A DNA stretch of 64,000 bases from Methyloversatilis discipulorum. Lineage in GTDB: Bacteria; Pseudomonadota; Gammaproteobacteria; Burkholderiales; Rhodocyclaceae. Every line of letters starts with the position of its first letter. Position 1 is the first letter of the stretch. Below the pieces are notes generated by a model. That model had not been told where the DNA came from. It saw nothing but the letters and a program-made list of their open reading frames with translations, and made no database searches. A program made the translations under genes and the position numbers. Shown here piece after piece: positions 35,349 to 51,347 of the stretch. Where the stretch lies: positions 2,294,001 to 2,358,000 of the forward strand of contig NZ_AZUP01000001.1 in assembly GCF_000527135.1 (NCBI RefSeq), written 5' to 3'.

Positions 35349-36176
35349 TTATCGCTTGTAGCGGCGCTGCACGATCATGTTGCTCGTGCGCTTGTTGCTG
35401 CGGGTGCGGTAGCCCTTGGTCGGCTGACCCCACGGGCTGACGGGAACGCGACCTTCACCAGTACGGCCCTCACCACCACCATGCGGGTGATCGATCGGGT
35501 TCATCACGGTACCGCGAACCGTCGGACGCACACCGCGCCAACGGGTTGCGCCGGCCTTGCCAAGCTTGCGCAGGTTGTTCTCTTCGTTGCCCACTTCGCC
35601 GATGGTCGCGCGACACTCGACGTGCACACGGCGGATTTCACCGGAACGCAGACGCAGTTGGGCGTAGCTGCCTTCGCGCGCCAGCAACTGAACCGAGGTA
35701 CCCGCAGCGCGCGCCAGCTGCGCGCCCTTGCCCGGCGTCATTTCGATGCAATGCACCGTCGAACCGACCGGAATGTTGCGCAGCGGCAGAGCATTGCCCG
35801 ACTTGATCGGCGCTTCCGAACCACTGACCACCTGCTGACCGACCACCATGCCCTTCGGGGCAATGATGTAGCGGCGCTCGCCGTCGGCGTAGCAGAGCAG
35901 TGCGATATGAGCCGAACGGTTCGGGTCGTACTCGATGCGCTCGACGGTCGCGACGATGCCATCCTTGTTGCGACGGAAATCGATCACGCGATATTGCTGA
36001 CGGTGACCACCACCCTTGTGACGGGTCGTGATCCGGCCGTGGTTGTTGCGACCCGAGGTCTTGTTCTGGCTCTCGGTGAGCGAATCAACCGGACGGCCCT
36101 TGTACAGGGTCGGATTGACGACCTTGACGACGGCGCGGCGGCCGGCCGAAGTCGGCTTGACTTTGACGAGTGCCAT
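35349..36176 (-). CDS. rplB: 50S ribosomal protein L2
   Basis: 275 aa. [20 protein letters not shown] near the N-terminus and [20 protein letters not shown] near the C-terminus (including the conserved His of the peptidyl-transferase region). Start overlaps the rplW stop by one base (TAATG). Confidence 0.98.
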   Translation of the reverse strand: MALVKVKPTSAGRRAVVKVVNPTLYKGRPVDSLTESQNKTSGRNNHGRITTRHKGGGHRQQYRVIDFRRNKDGIVATVERIEYDPNRSAHIALLCYADGERRYIIAPKGMVVGQQVVSGSEAPIKSGNALPLRNIPVGSTVHCIEMTPGKGAQLARAAGTSVQLLAREGSYAQLRLRSGEIRRVHVECRATIGEVGNEENNLRKLGKAGATRWRGVRPTVRGTVMNPIDHPHGGGEGRTGEGRVPVSPWGQPTKGYRTRSNKRTSNMIVQRRYKR

Positions 36177-36502
36177 TAGACAGCCCCTCCTTCAGCGAAC
36201 TCGATATCCTGGCCCGGCTTGATGCGCACAAAGGCCTTCTTCCAGTCGCTGCGGCGGCCGAACGTGCGGCCAAAACGCTTGACCTTGCCCTTCACGTTCA
36301 GAACCTGAACCGACAGGACTTCGATCTTGTTGTCGCCCTTGCTGAACAGCAGTTCGACCGCAGCCTTGATTTCCGGCTTGGTAGCATCCGGCGCAACCTT
36401 GAACACGACCTGGTTGTTACGGTCGGCAATGAAGGTCGCCTTCTCGGAAATCTGCGGCGCGAGCAGAACCTGCATCAGCCTTTCCTGCGAAAAGTTGCTC
36501 AT
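36176..36502 (-). CDS. rplW: 50S ribosomal protein L23
   Basis: 108 aa from ATG 36502 ([20 protein letters not shown]), an ATGA overlap with rplD and GAGGAG 8 nt upstream; a GTG at 36508 is a less likely start. [16 protein letters not shown] region and [20 protein letters not shown] are typical. Docking site for trigger factor and SRP at the tunnel exit. Confidence 0.96.
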   Translation of the reverse strand: MSNFSQERLMQVLLAPQISEKATFIADRNNQVVFKVAPDATKPEIKAAVELLFSKGDNKIEVLSVQVLNVKGKVKRFGRTFGRRSDWKKAFVRIKPGQDIEFAEGGAV

Positions 36503-37122
36503 GCCCACATCTCCTCGAATTTGCTCATCGCGCTGCGCGTGACCAGCACCTTGCCGAAGCGGATGAGCGAAACCGGATCCGTCTCGTGCGCTTCGAGAAC
36601 CAGCACGTTGTGCAGGTTGCGCGACGACAGGAACAGGTTCTCATCGAGTTCGTCGGTGATCACGAGCACCGAATCCAGACCCATGCCCTTGAGCTTGCTC
36701 GACAGCAGCTTGGTCTTCGGAGCCTCGACATTGAAATTCTCGACCACGGCAATGCGGTCTTCGCGAGCCAGTTGCGAGAGGATCGCGGCGATGCCGGCGC
36801 GATACATCTTGCGATTGACCTTCTGCGAGAAGTTCTCGTCGGGCGAGTTCGGGAAGATGCGACCGCCGCCACGCCACAGCGGGCTGGAGGACATACCGGC
36901 GCGTGCGCGACCGGTGCCCTTCTGACGCCACGGCTTACGCGTGGTGTGCTTGACCAGCGTACGGTCCTTCTGAGCGCGGGTACCCTGGCGAGCGTTGGCC
37001 TGATAGGCCACGACCACCTGATGAACCAGCGCTTCGTTGTATTCGCGGGCAAACAGCGCGTCCGGTGCCTGCACCGTCGCCGCCTGTTGACCGGCGTCGT
37101 TCAATACCTTCAATTCAGCCAT
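36499..37122 (-). CDS. rplD: 50S ribosomal protein L4
   Basis: 207 aa from ATG 37122 ([20 protein letters not shown]). The extended tunnel loop [20 protein letters not shown] is intact. L4 is also the S10-operon repressor in gamma-proteobacteria; such regulation here is unproven. Confidence 0.97.
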   Translation of the reverse strand: MAELKVLNDAGQQAATVQAPDALFAREYNEALVHQVVVAYQANARQGTRAQKDRTLVKHTTRKPWRQKGTGRARAGMSSSPLWRGGGRIFPNSPDENFSQKVNRKMYRAGIAAILSQLAREDRIAVVENFNVEAPKTKLLSSKLKGMGLDSVLVITDELDENLFLSSRNLHNVLVLEAHETDPVSLIRFGKVLVTRSAMSKFEEMWA

Positions 37123-37132
37123 CGCGCTCTCC

Positions 37133-37774
37133 TCAGCCCTTGACCGCCGGCAGCACGACAACGTCGCCGCCCTTGGAACCCGGAATTGCGCCCTTGATGA
37201 GCAGCAGCTGACGGGCCTCGTCGATACGCACGACCTCCAGACCCTGCTGGGTGCACTTGACGTCACCCAGGTGACCGGCCATGCGCTTACCCGGGAAAAC
37301 GCGACCCGGATCCTGCGCCATACCGATAGAACCCGGCGAGTTGTGCGAGATCGAGTTGCCGTGCGACGCACGGTTGGACGAGAAGTTGTGGCGCTTGATG
37401 GCACCGGCAAAGCCCTTGCCGATGGACGTACCCGTCACATCGACCTTCTGGCCTACCGAAAACACCGAGGCGGGGCTGATCACATCACCCGCCTTGAATT
37501 CGGCGAGCTTGCCAGCGTCCACACGGAATTCACGCAGCACCTCGCCAGCCTCAACACCTGCCTTGGCAAAATGACCTGCGGCGGCTTTGTTCACGCGCGT
37601 AGCGCGACGCTTGCCGAAAGCGACCTGCACCGACGTGTAACCGTCGGTTTCTGCTGTCTTGATCTGGGTGACGCGATTGTTCGACACATCCACGACCGTC
37701 ACCGGAACGGTTTGCCCGTCATCGGTGAAAATACGCGTCATGCCGACCTTGCGACCCACAAGGCCTAGAGTCAT
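37133..37774 (-). CDS. rplC: 50S ribosomal protein L3
   Basis: 213 aa from ATG 37774 ([20 protein letters not shown]) with GAGGAG upstream. The tunnel-side segment [20 protein letters not shown] contains the Gln of the usual methylation site context. S10 operon member. Confidence 0.97.
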   Translation of the reverse strand: MTLGLVGRKVGMTRIFTDDGQTVPVTVVDVSNNRVTQIKTAETDGYTSVQVAFGKRRATRVNKAAAGHFAKAGVEAGEVLREFRVDAGKLAEFKAGDVISPASVFSVGQKVDVTGTSIGKGFAGAIKRHNFSSNRASHGNSISHNSPGSIGMAQDPGRVFPGKRMAGHLGDVKCTQQGLEVVRIDEARQLLLIKGAIPGSKGGDVVVLPAVKG

Positions 37775-37786
37775 GTTTTTCTCCTC

Positions 37787-37810
37787 ATCCCGGTTGCGAT
37801 TGACCGGGAT
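37787..37810. repeat. Hairpin in the rpsJ-rplC spacer
   Basis: ATCCCGGT (37787-37794) and ACCGGGAT (37803-37810) are perfect 8-bp arms with an 8-nt loop, 13 bp upstream of rplC. The 104-bp spacer is the longest in the S10 group apart from its start, and the hairpin may modulate the rplC translation start. Confidence 0.55.
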
Positions 37811-37878
37811 CCGTTTCAACTGCCACCGGAACATCCGATGACGCTTACCGGCAAAAAGAACGCCGGAAAAGACTGCAC

Positions 37879-38190
37879 TTACTGAAGCTTGATCTCCACA
37901 TCCACACCCGCCGGCAGATCGAGCTTCATCAATGCGTCGACGGTCTTGTCGGTCGGATCGATGATGTCCATCAGGCGAACATGGGTACGGATTTCGAACT
38001 GATCGCGCGAGCTCTTGTTCACATGCGGCGAACGCAGCACATTGAAACGCTCGATGCGGGTCGGCAGCGGCACGGGACCACGAACAACGGCGCCGGTGCG
38101 CTTGGCGGTATCCACGATCTCAAGAGCCGACTGGTCGATCAGGCGATAGTCGAATGCCTTGAGGCGGATACGGATCTTCTGGCTTTGCAT
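37879..38190 (-). CDS. rpsJ: 30S ribosomal protein S10 / NusE
   Basis: 103 aa from ATG 38190 ([20 protein letters not shown]). [20 protein letters not shown] and [20 protein letters not shown] are diagnostic. First gene of the S10 group; also the antitermination factor NusE that binds NusG. Confidence 0.98.
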   Translation of the reverse strand: MQSQKIRIRLKAFDYRLIDQSALEIVDTAKRTGAVVRGPVPLPTRIERFNVLRSPHVNKSSRDQFEIRTHVRLMDIIDPTDKTVDALMKLDLPAGVDVEIKLQ

Positions 38191-38219
38191 TGGATTTTCC
38201 CAAAGAGCGAAAGAGCAAA

Positions 38220-38243
38220 GCCGGGTAGCACAAGCCACCCGGC
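38220..38243 (-). terminator. Hairpin between tuf and rpsJ, possible partial terminator
   Basis: Arms GCCGGGT and ACCCGGC (38220-38226, 38237-38243) form a 7-bp stem in the 76-bp spacer; downstream in the transcription direction is TTTGCTCTTTC, a weak T-rich run. It may partly uncouple the str operon from the S10 operon. Confidence 0.45.
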
Positions 38244-38266
38244 GCAAAAGCTGACGATTGTACTAA

Positions 38267-39457
38267 TTATTCGACGATCTTTGCAACCACACCGGCGCCG
38301 ACGGTACGGCCACCTTCGCGGATCGCGAAGCGCAGACCTTCTTCCATCGCGATCGGGGCGATCAGCTTCACCGTGATCGACACGTTGTCGCCTGGCATCA
38401 CCATTTCGGTGCCCGCCGGCAGCTCGATCGAGCCGGTCACGTCCGTCGTACGGAAGTAGAACTGCGGACGGTAGCCGTTGAAGAACGGCGTGTGACGACC
38501 ACCTTCTTCCTTCGACAGCACGTAGATCTCAGCCGTGAAGTGCGTGTGCGGCTTGATCGAGCCCGGCTTGGCCAGAACCTGACCACGCTCCACGTCTTCG
38601 CGCTTGGTGCCGCGCAGCAGCACGCCAACGTTGTCACCCGCCTGACCCTGGTCCAGCAGCTTGCGGAACATTTCAACGCCAGTGCAGGTGGTCTTCACCG
38701 TCGGCTTGATACCGACGATTTCGATTTCCTCACCAACCTTCACGATGCCGCGCTCGATACGACCGGTCACCACGGTGCCGCGACCCGAGATCGAGAACAC
38801 GTCTTCGATCGGCATCAGGAACGCGCCATCCACTGCGCGCTCCGGCGTCGGGATGTAGCTGTCCAGTGCAGCGGCCAGCGCCATGATGGCACCTTCGCCC
38901 AGATCGGTCTTGTCGCCTTCCAGCGCCTTCAGGGCCGAGCCCTTGACGATGGGCACGTCGTCGCCCGGGAAGTCGTACTTCGACAGCAGCTCGCGAACTT
39001 CCATTTCAACCAGCTCGAGCAGCTCGGCGTCGTCAACCATGTCGCACTTGTTCAGGAACACGACGATGTACGGCACACCGACCTGACGGGCCAGCAGGAT
39101 GTGTTCGCGCGTCTGCGGCATCGGGCCGTCAGCGGCCGAGCACACCAGAATGGCGCCGTCCATCTGCGCCGCACCGGTAATCATGTTCTTCACGTAGTCG
39201 GCGTGACCCGGGCAATCAACGTGCGCGTAGTGACGGGTCGCCGTCTCGTACTCAACGTGCGCCGTGTTGATCGTGATGCCGCGCGCCTTCTCTTCCGGCG
39301 CTGCGTCGATCTGGTCGTACGCCTTCGCTTCACCACCGAACTTCGACGACAGAATCGTCGTGATCGCCGCCGTCAGCGTCGTCTTGCCATGGTCAACGTG
39401 ACCAATCGTACCCACGTTCACGTGCGGCTTGGTGCGCTCAAACTTTCCCTTTGCCAT
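38267..39457 (-). CDS. tuf: Elongation factor Tu (copy 1, str operon)
   Basis: 396 aa. GTPase motifs [20 protein letters not shown] and NKCDMVDD; domains II and III follow. Delivers aminoacyl-tRNA to the ribosome. The encoded protein is identical, residue for residue, to the one at 54960-56150; I see about 11 silent nucleotide differences between the genes. Follows fusA by 23 bp. Confidence 0.98.
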   Translation of the reverse strand: MAKGKFERTKPHVNVGTIGHVDHGKTTLTAAITTILSSKFGGEAKAYDQIDAAPEEKARGITINTAHVEYETATRHYAHVDCPGHADYVKNMITGAAQMDGAILVCSAADGPMPQTREHILLARQVGVPYIVVFLNKCDMVDDAELLELVEMEVRELLSKYDFPGDDVPIVKGSALKALEGDKTDLGEGAIMALAAALDSYIPTPERAVDGAFLMPIEDVFSISGRGTVVTGRIERGIVKVGEEIEIVGIKPTVKTTCTGVEMFRKLLDQGQAGDNVGVLLRGTKREDVERGQVLAKPGSIKPHTHFTAEIYVLSKEEGGRHTPFFNGYRPQFYFRTTDVTGSIELPAGTEMVMPGDNVSITVKLIAPIAMEEGLRFAIREGGRTVGAGVVAKIVE

Positions 39458-39480
39458 TTCTAACCCCTAAATCCCAAAAC

Positions 39481-41574
39481 TCACTTCTTGTTGATGATGG
39501 CGTCAGCGACGTTCTTGGGCGCTTCCGCGTAATGCTTGAATTCCATCGAGTAGGTCGCACGACCCTGGCTCAGCGAGCGCAGCGTGGTCGAGTAGCCGAA
39601 CATCGATGCGAGCGGCACTTCGGCCTTGATCGCCTTGATACCGCCCGGCAGATCTTCCATGCCCTGGACGATGCCGCGGCGACCGGACAGGTCACCCATG
39701 ACGTTGCCCATGTAGTCTTCAGGCGTCTCCACCTCGACGGCCATCATCGGCTCGAGCAGAACCGGGCTGGCCTTGCGCATCGCGTCCTTGAACGCCATCG
39801 AGGCAGCCATCTTGAACGCGTTTTCGTTCGAGTCCACGTCGTGGTAGGAGCCATCAAACAGCGTGACCTTCACATCCACCACCGGGAAGCCCGCCAGAAC
39901 GCCGTTCGGCAGAGTCTCCTGCAGACCGCGATCGACCGCCGGGATGAATTCGCGCGGCACGGTACCGCCCTTGATCGCATCCACGAACTGGTAACCCTTG
40001 CCCGGCTCGTTCGGCTCAAGCTTGATCCAGACGTGGCCGTACTGACCGCGACCACCCGACTGCTTGACGAACTTGCCTTCCTGCTCGACCGACTTGCGCA
40101 CCGCCTCGCGATAGGCAACCTGCGGCGCACCGACGTTTGCCTCGACACCGAACTCACGCTTCATGCGATCAACGATGATTTCGAGGTGCAGTTCACCCAT
40201 GCCCGAAATGACGGTCTGACCGGACTCTTCGTCGGTACGCACGCGGAAGGACGGATCCTCCTGTGCCAGACGACCCAGCGCCAGACCCATCTTTTCCTGG
40301 TCACCCTTGGTCTTCGGCTCGACGGCGACGTGAATCACCGGCTCCGGGAATTCCATGCGCTCGAGCGTGACTTCAGCATCCGGGTCGCACAGCGTCTCAC
40401 CGGTGGTCACCGACTGAAGACCGATCGCGGCAGCGATGTCGCCCGCACGAACCTCTTCGATTTCCTGGCGATCGTTGGCGTGCATCTGCACCAGACGGCC
40501 GATGCGTTCCTTCTTGCCCTTGACCGGGTTGTACACCGTATCACCGGACTTCAGAACACCCGAATAGACGCGAATGAAGGTGAGCTGACCGACGTACTTG
40601 TCCGACATCAGTTTGAACGCGAGCGCGGAGAACTTCTCGTCGTCAGCCGCTGCACGCTCGACCTGCTCGTCGTTTTCACCAATACCCTTGACCGGCGGAA
40701 TATCAACCGGGGACGGCAGGAAGTCGACGACGGCATCCAGCATGCGCTGCACACCCTTGTTCTTGAAAGCGGTACCGCACAGCATCGGCTGGATCTCGCC
40801 TGCGATGGTGCGGGTGCGCAGACCCAGGATGATGTCAGCCTCGGAGAGCTCACCGCTCTCGAGGTACTTGTTCATCATCTCTTCGCTGGACTCAGCCGCC
40901 GCCTCGACCATCTTCTCACGCCATTCCTCACACGTGGATTGCAGCTCTGCAGGAATGTCCTCGTACGAGAACTTGATGCCCTGCGAAGCCTCATCCCACA
41001 GGATGGCCTTCATCTTGATGAGGTCGACAACGCCCTTGAAGTTCTCTTCCGCGCCAATGGGCACAACCACCGGAACCGGATTCGCACTCAGGCGGGTCTT
41101 CAGCTGTTCGTACACCTTGAAAAAGTTGGCGCCGGTACGGTCCATCTTGTTCACGAAGGCGAGACGCGGCACACCGTACTTGTTGGCCTGACGCCACACG
41201 GTTTCCGACTGCGGCTGAACACCACCCACTGCGCAGTAAACCATGCAGGCGCCATCAAGCACGCGCATCGAGCGCTCGACTTCAATGGTGAAGTCGACGT
41301 GACCCGGGGTGTCGATGATGTTGATACGGTGCTCGGGATAGTTGCCGCCCATACCCTTCCAGAAGGTGGTCACGGCAGCGGAGGTGATCGTGATGCCACG
41401 CTCCTGCTCCTGTTCCATCCAGTCCGTCGTGGCGGCGCCATCATGCACCTCACCCAGCTTGTGGTTGACGCCCGTGTAGTAAAGAATCCGCTCGGTCGTC
41501 GTCGTCTTGCCGGCGTCGATGTGAGCGGAAATGCCGATGTTCCGGTAGCGCTCGATCGGTGTCTTGCGTGCCAC
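39481..41574 (-). CDS. fusA: Elongation factor G
   Basis: 697 aa starting with GTG at 41574 ([20 protein letters not shown]), AAGGA 7 nt upstream; the ATG at 41607 would add an atypical 11-residue extension. GTPase motifs [21 protein letters not shown] and NKMDR, then domains II-V. Catalyses translocation and, with RRF, ribosome recycling. str operon. Confidence 0.97.
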   Translation of the reverse strand: MARKTPIERYRNIGISAHIDAGKTTTTERILYYTGVNHKLGEVHDGAATTDWMEQEQERGITITSAAVTTFWKGMGGNYPEHRINIIDTPGHVDFTIEVERSMRVLDGACMVYCAVGGVQPQSETVWRQANKYGVPRLAFVNKMDRTGANFFKVYEQLKTRLSANPVPVVVPIGAEENFKGVVDLIKMKAILWDEASQGIKFSYEDIPAELQSTCEEWREKMVEAAAESSEEMMNKYLESGELSEADIILGLRTRTIAGEIQPMLCGTAFKNKGVQRMLDAVVDFLPSPVDIPPVKGIGENDEQVERAAADDEKFSALAFKLMSDKYVGQLTFIRVYSGVLKSGDTVYNPVKGKKERIGRLVQMHANDRQEIEEVRAGDIAAAIGLQSVTTGETLCDPDAEVTLERMEFPEPVIHVAVEPKTKGDQEKMGLALGRLAQEDPSFRVRTDEESGQTVISGMGELHLEIIVDRMKREFGVEANVGAPQVAYREAVRKSVEQEGKFVKQSGGRGQYGHVWIKLEPNEPGKGYQFVDAIKGGTVPREFIPAVDRGLQETLPNGVLAGFPVVDVKVTLFDGSYHDVDSNENAFKMAASMAFKDAMRKASPVLLEPMMAVEVETPEDYMGNVMGDLSGRRGIVQGMEDLPGGIKAIKAEVPLASMFGYSTTLRSLSQGRATYSMEFKHYAEAPKNVADAIINKK

Positions 41575-41639
41575 GATACAGTCCTTTGAAACAAGAGGCC
41601 GCCACAAGTGGCGGCCAGTCAGTTAAGCGAAATTTGGAA

Positions 41640-42110
41640 TCAGAAGCGGAAGTGCGAGAACGCCTTGTTGGCATCCGCCATCCGGTGAACTTCGTCTCGC
41701 TTCTTCATCGCAGCGCCACGACCTTCAGCCGCTTCCAGCAACTCGGCAGCCAGACGCAGGCCCATCGACTTCTCGGAACGCTTGCGAGCAGCCTCACGCA
41801 GCCAGCGCATCGACAGCGCCATGCGACGCGACGGACGCACCTCAACCGGCACCTGGTAGTTGGCACCACCAACACGGCGGCTCTTCACCTCAACTACCGG
41901 CTTGACGTTGTTGATCGCCTGGGAAAACACCTCGAGCGGATCCTTGCCACTCTTGGTCTTGATCTGGTCAAACGCGCCATAGACGATACGCTCGGCAACA
42001 GACTTCTTGCCGGCGGACATCAGCACATTGACAAACTTGGAAAGCTCGACACTACCGAATTTCGGATCCGGCAGAATGTCCCGCTTGGGTACTTCGCGAC
42101 GACGCGGCAT
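41640..42110 (-). CDS. rpsG: 30S ribosomal protein S7
   Basis: 156 aa. [40 protein letters not shown] and [14 protein letters not shown]. 16S 3'-domain assembly initiator; str operon repressor in enterics. Confidence 0.98.
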   Translation of the reverse strand: MPRRREVPKRDILPDPKFGSVELSKFVNVLMSAGKKSVAERIVYGAFDQIKTKSGKDPLEVFSQAINNVKPVVEVKSRRVGGANYQVPVEVRPSRRMALSMRWLREAARKRSEKSMGLRLAAELLEAAEGRGAAMKKRDEVHRMADANKAFSHFRF

Positions 42111-42135
42111 TTTTTAACCCCTCAATCTCTTGCGA

Positions 42136-42513
42136 TTACGCTTTCTTCGGACGCTTGGCGCCGTACTTCGAACGGGACTGCTTACGATCCTTCACACCCT
42201 GAAGATCAAGCGAGCCGCGGACGATGTGGTAGCGCACACCCGGCAGATCCTTCACACGGCCACCGCGAATCAGCACAACCGAGTGTTCCTGCAGGTTGTG
42301 GCCTTCGCCGCCGATGTAGGAAATGACCTCGAAGCCGTTGGTCAGACGCACCTTGGCGACCTTACGCAGCGCCGAGTTCGGCTTCTTCGGGGTCGTGGTG
42401 TACACGCGGGTGCAGACACCGCGCTTTTGCGGGCAGGCTTCGAGAGCCGGCACCTTGGATTTGCTTACCGGCGACGTGCGCGGCTTGCGTACAAGCTGAT
42501 TGATGGTTGGCAT
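42136..42513 (-). CDS. rpsL: 30S ribosomal protein S12
   Basis: 125 aa. [20 protein letters not shown], then [13 protein letters not shown] and [12 protein letters not shown], both with the lysines that characterise streptomycin-sensitive wild type. Decoding-centre protein; first gene of the str operon. Confidence 0.98.
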   Translation of the reverse strand: MPTINQLVRKPRTSPVSKSKVPALEACPQKRGVCTRVYTTTPKKPNSALRKVAKVRLTNGFEVISYIGGEGHNLQEHSVVLIRGGRVKDLPGVRYHIVRGSLDLQGVKDRKQSRSKYGAKRPKKA

Positions 42514-42619
42514 TTTTTCGAGATTCCAAAAGACCGGAGGCGACGCCTATCCAGTGGCCCGCCTCCGCGACTCGTTCGCCTTGAGCCCGCTACGGTTGGC
42601 GGACCCACAAAGAGGCCGG

Positions 42620-42649
42620 ATTATAGGCACATAAAAACAACAGGGTCAA
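42620..42649 (-). promoter_or_regulatory. Sigma-70 promoter of the str operon
   Basis: Minus strand: TTGACC (-35, 42649-42644), 18-bp spacer, TATAAT (-10, 42625-42620). Start expected near 42612, giving about 100 nt of leader before rpsL. The -35 overlaps the end of the rpoBC terminator stem. Confidence 0.85.
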
Positions 42650-42680
42650 CCCCGCGGCATTCTCCGAACACCGCAGGGTT
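42648..42680 (-). terminator. Hairpin terminating rpoBC
   Basis: In the RNA, AACCCUGCGG pairs with CCGCGGGGUU (one G-U pair) around a 13-nt loop, 24 nt after the rpoC stop, followed by GACCCUGUUGUUUUUAU, which includes a T5 run. Likely a (possibly partial) rho-independent terminator. Confidence 0.65.
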
Positions 42681-42703
42681 GTGCTCTCTACTGCGTAAGA
42701 CGA

Positions 42704-45700
42704 TTACTGCGCTTCACCGGCATCGGCTTCCACCGTCACCGGGTCATCGCCGAACAGCACGCGATCGGCTGCCGCGGCGTCGTCGCCGACAGCCTGGGCA
42801 CGACGGGTGCGGTGGTAGGCCAGACCCGTACCCGCCGGGATCAGACGACCGACGATGACGTTTTCCTTCAGGCCGCGCAGTTCGTCGCGCTTGCCCATGA
42901 TGGCCGCCTCGGTCAGCACGCGCGTCGTTTCCTGGAAGGACGCGGCGGAGATGAACGAGTCGGTCGACAGCGAGGCCTTGGTGATACCCAGCAGCATGTA
43001 CTGGTACTCGGCCGGGCGCTTGCCCTCGGCGACCAGACGATCGTTCTCGTCCAGCACCTCGGAACGTTCGACCTGTTCCTCGCGGATGAATTTCGAATCA
43101 CCCGAATCGACGATGACCACGCGACGCAGCATCTGGCGGACGATCACTTCGATGTGCTTGTCGTTGATCTTCACGCCCTGCAGACGGTACACGTCCTGCA
43201 CTTCGTCGATGATGTAGCGCGCCAGCTCCTCGACGCCCTTCAGACGCAGGATGTCGTGCGGCTCGACTGCGCCGTCGACGATCACCTCGCCCTTGTTCAC
43301 CACCTGGCCGTCGTGCACCGTGACGTGCTTGTCTTTCGGGATCAGGAACTCGTTCACCGTGCCATCCGGCTCGGTGATGACAAGACGCTGCTTGCCCTTG
43401 GTGTCCTTGCCGAACGACACCGTACCGGTGACCTCGGCCAGCAGACCGGCGTCCTTCGGCGAACGGGCTTCGAACAGCTCGGCCACGCGCGGCAGACCCC
43501 CGGTAATGTCTCGAGTCTTCGCGGATTCCTGCGGGATACGCGCCAGCACGTCACCAACACTGACCGCCTGACCGTCCTTTACGGTGATGATACAACCCAC
43601 CTGGAAGGTGATCGACACGGCCGTATCGGTACCGGCGATCTTCACTTCATCGCCCGATTCGGTCAGCAGCTTCACCTGCGGGCGCAGGCCCTTGGTGCTG
43701 GTGCTGCGACGCTTCGGGTCGATAACCACCAGGGTCGTCAGGCCGGTCACGTCATCGACCTGCTTCGCCACGGTCACGCCTTCCTCGACGTGTTCGAAGC
43801 GCACGATGCCCGAGTACTCGGTAATGATGGGGCGGGTATGCGGATCCCAGGTCGCCAGGCCGGTACCGGCCTTGATGGTCTGACCTTCATCGACCTGCAG
43901 CGTCGCACCGTACGGCACCTTGTGGCGCTCGCGCTCACGGCCGTGATCATCGGTGATGATGATTTCGGCACTGCGCGCGATGACGATCTTCTCGTTCTTC
44001 GCGCTGGTGACATAGCGCATGTTCTGCGTGAAGCGGATGACACCCGCGCTCTTTGCCTCCACACCGCTGGCGGCGGCAGCTCGCGACGCCGCACCACCGA
44101 CGTGGAAGGTACGCATGGTCAGCTGCGTGCCCGGCTCACCGATCGACTGCGCGGCGATGACGCCGACGGCCTCACCGGCATTCACGATCTGGCCGCGACC
44201 GAGGTCGCGACCGTAGCACTGGGCGCACAGGCCATAGCGCGTTTCGCAGGTCAGCGGCGTACGCACCTTCACCTCATCGACGCCGAGCGAATCCATCAGA
44301 TCGCAACGGTCTTCGTCGATCAGTTCACCGGCGTAGATCACCGTTTCCTGCGTCTCCGGATTGACGACGTCAGCAGCCGTGACGCGGCCGAGCACCCGCT
44401 CGCGCAGCGGCTCGATCACTTCACCGCCCTCGACCAGCGCCTTCATGACGAAGCCTTCGGCGGTGCCGCAATCGTCCTCGGTGACCACCAGATCCTGCGT
44501 CACGTCGACCAGACGACGGGTCAGGTAACCGGAGTTCGCGGTCTTCAGCGCCGTATCGGCCAGGCCCTTACGGGCGCCGTGCGTCGAGATGAAGTACTGC
44601 AGAACGTTCAGACCTTCACGGAAGTTGGTCGTGATCGGCGTTTCGATGATGGAGCCGTCCGGCTTCGCCATCAGGCCCCGCATGCCGGCCAGCTGACGGA
44701 TCTGGGCAGCGGAACCACGGGCGCCGGAGTCGGCCATCATGTAGATAGAGTTGAACGACTCCTGCTTCACCGTGTTGCCGTTGCGATCGACCGTATCTTC
44801 CTGACCGAGCTGGTCCATCATCGCCTTCGCGACCTGGTCACCGGCACGACCCCAGATGTCCACCACCTTGTTGTAGCGCTCGCCGTCGGTCACCAGACCC
44901 GACGTGTACTGCTGGGCGATTTCCTTCACCTCCGCTTCGGCAGCGCTGATGATGGTGTGCTTGGCGTCCGGCACCAGCATGTCCTTCACCGCGATCGAAA
45001 TGCCGGCGCGGGTCGCGAGACCGAAACCGGCCTGCATCAGCTTGTCGGCGAAGATGACGGTTTCGCGCAGGCCGCAGCGACGGAAGCTGTGGTTCACCAG
45101 CTTCGAGATTTCCTTCTTCTTCAGCGGCTTGTCGAGCACCGAGAACGGCAGGCCCGGCGGCAGGATTTCTGCCAGCATGGCGCGACCGACCGTGGTGTCG
45201 TAGCGCGTGATCTTCTCGCGCTTCTCACCGTCGACGACTTCGACTTCGCGGATGCGCACCGACACCTTCGAGTGCAGTTCGACGAAACCGTTTTCGTAGG
45301 CGCGGCGCATTTCGTTCACGTTCGCGAACATCATGCCTTCGCCCTTGCCGTTGATCTTGGCGCGGGTGGCGTAGTACAGACCAAGCACGATGTCCTGCGA
45401 CGGCACGATGATCGGCTCGCCGTTGGCCGGCGACAGCACGTTGTTCGACGCCAGCATCAGCGTGCGCGCTTCCATCTGCGCTTCCAGCGACAGCGGCACG
45501 TGGACGGCCATCTGGTCACCGTCGAAGTCGGCGTTGAACGCCACGCAGACCAGCGGGTGCAGCTGAATGGCCTTGCCTTCGATCAGCGTCGGCTCGAACG
45601 CCTGGATGCCGAGGCGGTGCAGCGTCGGCGCGCGGTTCAGCATGACCGGATGTTCGCGGATCACCTCTTCGAGGATGTCCCACACTTCCGGCACTTCCTG

Positions 45701-46906
45701 CTCAACCAGCTTCTTGGCGGCCTTGATGGTGGTCGCCATGCCGTTCAGTTCGAGCTTATTGAAGATGAAGGGCTTGAACAGCTCGAGCGCCATCTTCTTC
45801 GGCAGACCGCACTGATGCAGCTTGAGCTGCGGACCCACCACGATGACCGAACGACCCGAATAGTCGACGCGCTTGCCCAGCAGGTTCTGACGGAAACGAC
45901 CGCCCTTGCCCTTGATCATGTCGGCCAGCGACTTCAGCGGGCGCTTGTTGGCGCCGGTCATCGCCTTGCCGCGACGGCCGTTGTCGAGCAGCGAATCCAC
46001 CGCTTCCTGCAGCATGCGCTTTTCGTTGCGCACGATGATTTCAGGCGCCTTGAGCTCGAGCAAACGCTTCAGACGATTGTTGCGGTTGATGACGCGGCGG
46101 TACAGGTCGTTCAGATCCGAGGTCGCGAAGCGGCCGCCGTCCAGCGGCACCAGCGGACGCAGGTCCGGCGGCAGCACCGGCAGCACTTCCAGAATCATCC
46201 ACTCGGGCTTGATGCCCGAATGCTGGAAGCCTTCGAGAATCTTCAGACGCTTGGAAATCTTCTTCATCTTCGCTTCGGAGCTGGTGGCTTCCAGCTCGCC
46301 GCGAAGCTTCTCGACTTCACGGTTCAGGTCGAGCGAACGCAGCATGCCGCGCACGCCTTCCGCACCCATGAACGCGGTGAAGTCGTCGCCGTACTCTTCG
46401 ACCTTGGCCAGGTAATCGTCTTCCGACAGCAGCTGGCCGCGGTTCAGCGGCGTCATGCCCGGATCGACAACGACATAGCCTTCGAAGTACAGCACGCGCT
46501 CGATGTCACGCAGCGTCATGTCGAGCACCATGCCCAGACGCGACGGCAGCGACTTCAGGAACCAGATGTGCGCGGTCGGGCTGGCCAACTCGATGTGGCC
46601 CATGCGCTCGCGACGCACCTTGGACAGCGTGACTTCAACGCCGCACTTTTCGCAGATGACGCCGCGGTGCTTCAGACGCTTGTACTTGCCGCACAGGCAT
46701 TCGTAGTCCTTGACCGGACCGAAGATCTTGGCGCAGAACAGACCGTCCCGCTCCGGCTTGAAGGTGCGGTAGTTGATCGTTTCCGGCTTCTTGACTTCGC
46801 CGTAGGACCAGGAACGGATCTTGTCCGGCGACGCGAGACCGATGGTGATCGCGTCGAACTCTTCTTCCTGCGTGACCTGCTTGAAAAGATCCAGCAATGC
46901 TTTCAT
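42704..46906 (-). CDS. rpoC: RNA polymerase beta' subunit
   Basis: 1400 aa, full length. N-terminal zinc site [20 protein letters not shown], catalytic [12 protein letters not shown] with three Mg-binding aspartates, trigger-loop region [20 protein letters not shown] and the second zinc site ending CAQCYG. Catalytic subunit with RpoB. Starts 58 bp after rpoB. Confidence 0.98.
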   Translation of the reverse strand: MKALLDLFKQVTQEEEFDAITIGLASPDKIRSWSYGEVKKPETINYRTFKPERDGLFCAKIFGPVKDYECLCGKYKRLKHRGVICEKCGVEVTLSKVRRERMGHIELASPTAHIWFLKSLPSRLGMVLDMTLRDIERVLYFEGYVVVDPGMTPLNRGQLLSEDDYLAKVEEYGDDFTAFMGAEGVRGMLRSLDLNREVEKLRGELEATSSEAKMKKISKRLKILEGFQHSGIKPEWMILEVLPVLPPDLRPLVPLDGGRFATSDLNDLYRRVINRNNRLKRLLELKAPEIIVRNEKRMLQEAVDSLLDNGRRGKAMTGANKRPLKSLADMIKGKGGRFRQNLLGKRVDYSGRSVIVVGPQLKLHQCGLPKKMALELFKPFIFNKLELNGMATTIKAAKKLVEQEVPEVWDILEEVIREHPVMLNRAPTLHRLGIQAFEPTLIEGKAIQLHPLVCVAFNADFDGDQMAVHVPLSLEAQMEARTLMLASNNVLSPANGEPIIVPSQDIVLGLYYATRAKINGKGEGMMFANVNEMRRAYENGFVELHSKVSVRIREVEVVDGEKREKITRYDTTVGRAMLAEILPPGLPFSVLDKPLKKKEISKLVNHSFRRCGLRETVIFADKLMQAGFGLATRAGISIAVKDMLVPDAKHTIISAAEAEVKEIAQQYTSGLVTDGERYNKVVDIWGRAGDQVAKAMMDQLGQEDTVDRNGNTVKQESFNSIYMMADSGARGSAAQIRQLAGMRGLMAKPDGSIIETPITTNFREGLNVLQYFISTHGARKGLADTALKTANSGYLTRRLVDVTQDLVVTEDDCGTAEGFVMKALVEGGEVIEPLRERVLGRVTAADVVNPETQETVIYAGELIDEDRCDLMDSLGVDEVKVRTPLTCETRYGLCAQCYGRDLGRGQIVNAGEAVGVIAAQSIGEPGTQLTMRTFHVGGAASRAAAASGVEAKSAGVIRFTQNMRYVTSAKNEKIVIARSAEIIITDDHGRERERHKVPYGATLQVDEGQTIKAGTGLATWDPHTRPIITEYSGIVRFEHVEEGVTVAKQVDDVTGLTTLVVIDPKRRSTSTKGLRPQVKLLTESGDEVKIAGTDTAVSITFQVGCIITVKDGQAVSVGDVLARIPQESAKTRDITGGLPRVAELFEARSPKDAGLLAEVTGTVSFGKDTKGKQRLVITEPDGTVNEFLIPKDKHVTVHDGQVVNKGEVIVDGAVEPHDILRLKGVEELARYIIDEVQDVYRLQGVKINDKHIEVIVRQMLRRVVIVDSGDSKFIREEQVERSEVLDENDRLVAEGKRPAEYQYMLLGITKASLSTDSFISAASFQETTRVLTEAAIMGKRDELRGLKENVIVGRLIPAGTGLAYHRTRRAQAVGDDAAAADRVLFGDDPVTVEADAGEAQ

Positions 46907-46918
46907 GGCAACTCCTTT

Positions 46919-46942
46919 GGGGCTAGTGGCTAGGGGCTAGGC
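46919..46942. repeat. Heptamer tandem repeat in the rpoB-rpoC spacer
   Basis: GGGGCTA, GTGGCTA, GGGGCTA, then GGCGG: three 7-bp units within a 57-bp spacer, next to the rpoC ribosome binding site (GGAGTT). The same unit family (on the other strand) is present at 561-595. Confidence 0.6.
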
Positions 46943-46963
46943 GGAACGCTTTCGCGCCCAGTC

Positions 46964-51040
<4,077 letters not shown>

Positions 51041-51228
51041 GAAATCTCCGGACAAAGAGTGCGATGGCCGGGGAAAACGGAGCGAGCGCCACCCGGCGCG
51101 CGACCCGTGTTTCACCACGGAATGCAATCAGGACAGCGTCACCGGCGGTTGGCCTCTACCAACCCCTGGGCTGACAGCGAAAGCGCGGGTTGAACACCCG
51201 AGGCGGGACTTTCGCTCGACCGACGACG

Positions 51229-51253
51229 GTCTTCCGTGATCGCTTCGGAAGAC
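51229..51253 (-). repeat. Inverted repeat in rplL-rpoB leader (possible processing hairpin)
   Basis: GTCTTCCG (51229-51236) and CGGAAGAC (51246-51253), perfect 8-bp arms, 9-nt loop. Confidence 0.6.
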
Positions 51254-51315
51254 AAGGAAAAAGCGGTTTGGTGCCGCGTTTTCCTGGTATCCCGAACCTG
51301 CTGCATAAACGACAA

Positions 51316-51347
51316 CGGGAGCGCGTGCCGCAAAGCACGCGCTCCCG
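51316..51347 (-). terminator. Strong hairpin after rplL (attenuator)
   Basis: Perfect 13-bp stem CGGGAGCGCGTGC / GCACGCGCTCCCG around CGCAAA, starting 16 bp after the rplL stop and followed downstream by TTGTCGTTTATG. The modest T content suggests a partial terminator or RNase site, which lets some transcripts continue into rpoB. Confidence 0.7.

Noticed and set aside
42812..46933. A 1373-codon open frame on the plus strand opposite rpoC
   Set aside because: It mirrors rpoC codon by codon; GC-biased third positions suppress stops on the opposite strand. Its product is His/Arg/Gln-rich and resembles no protein family.
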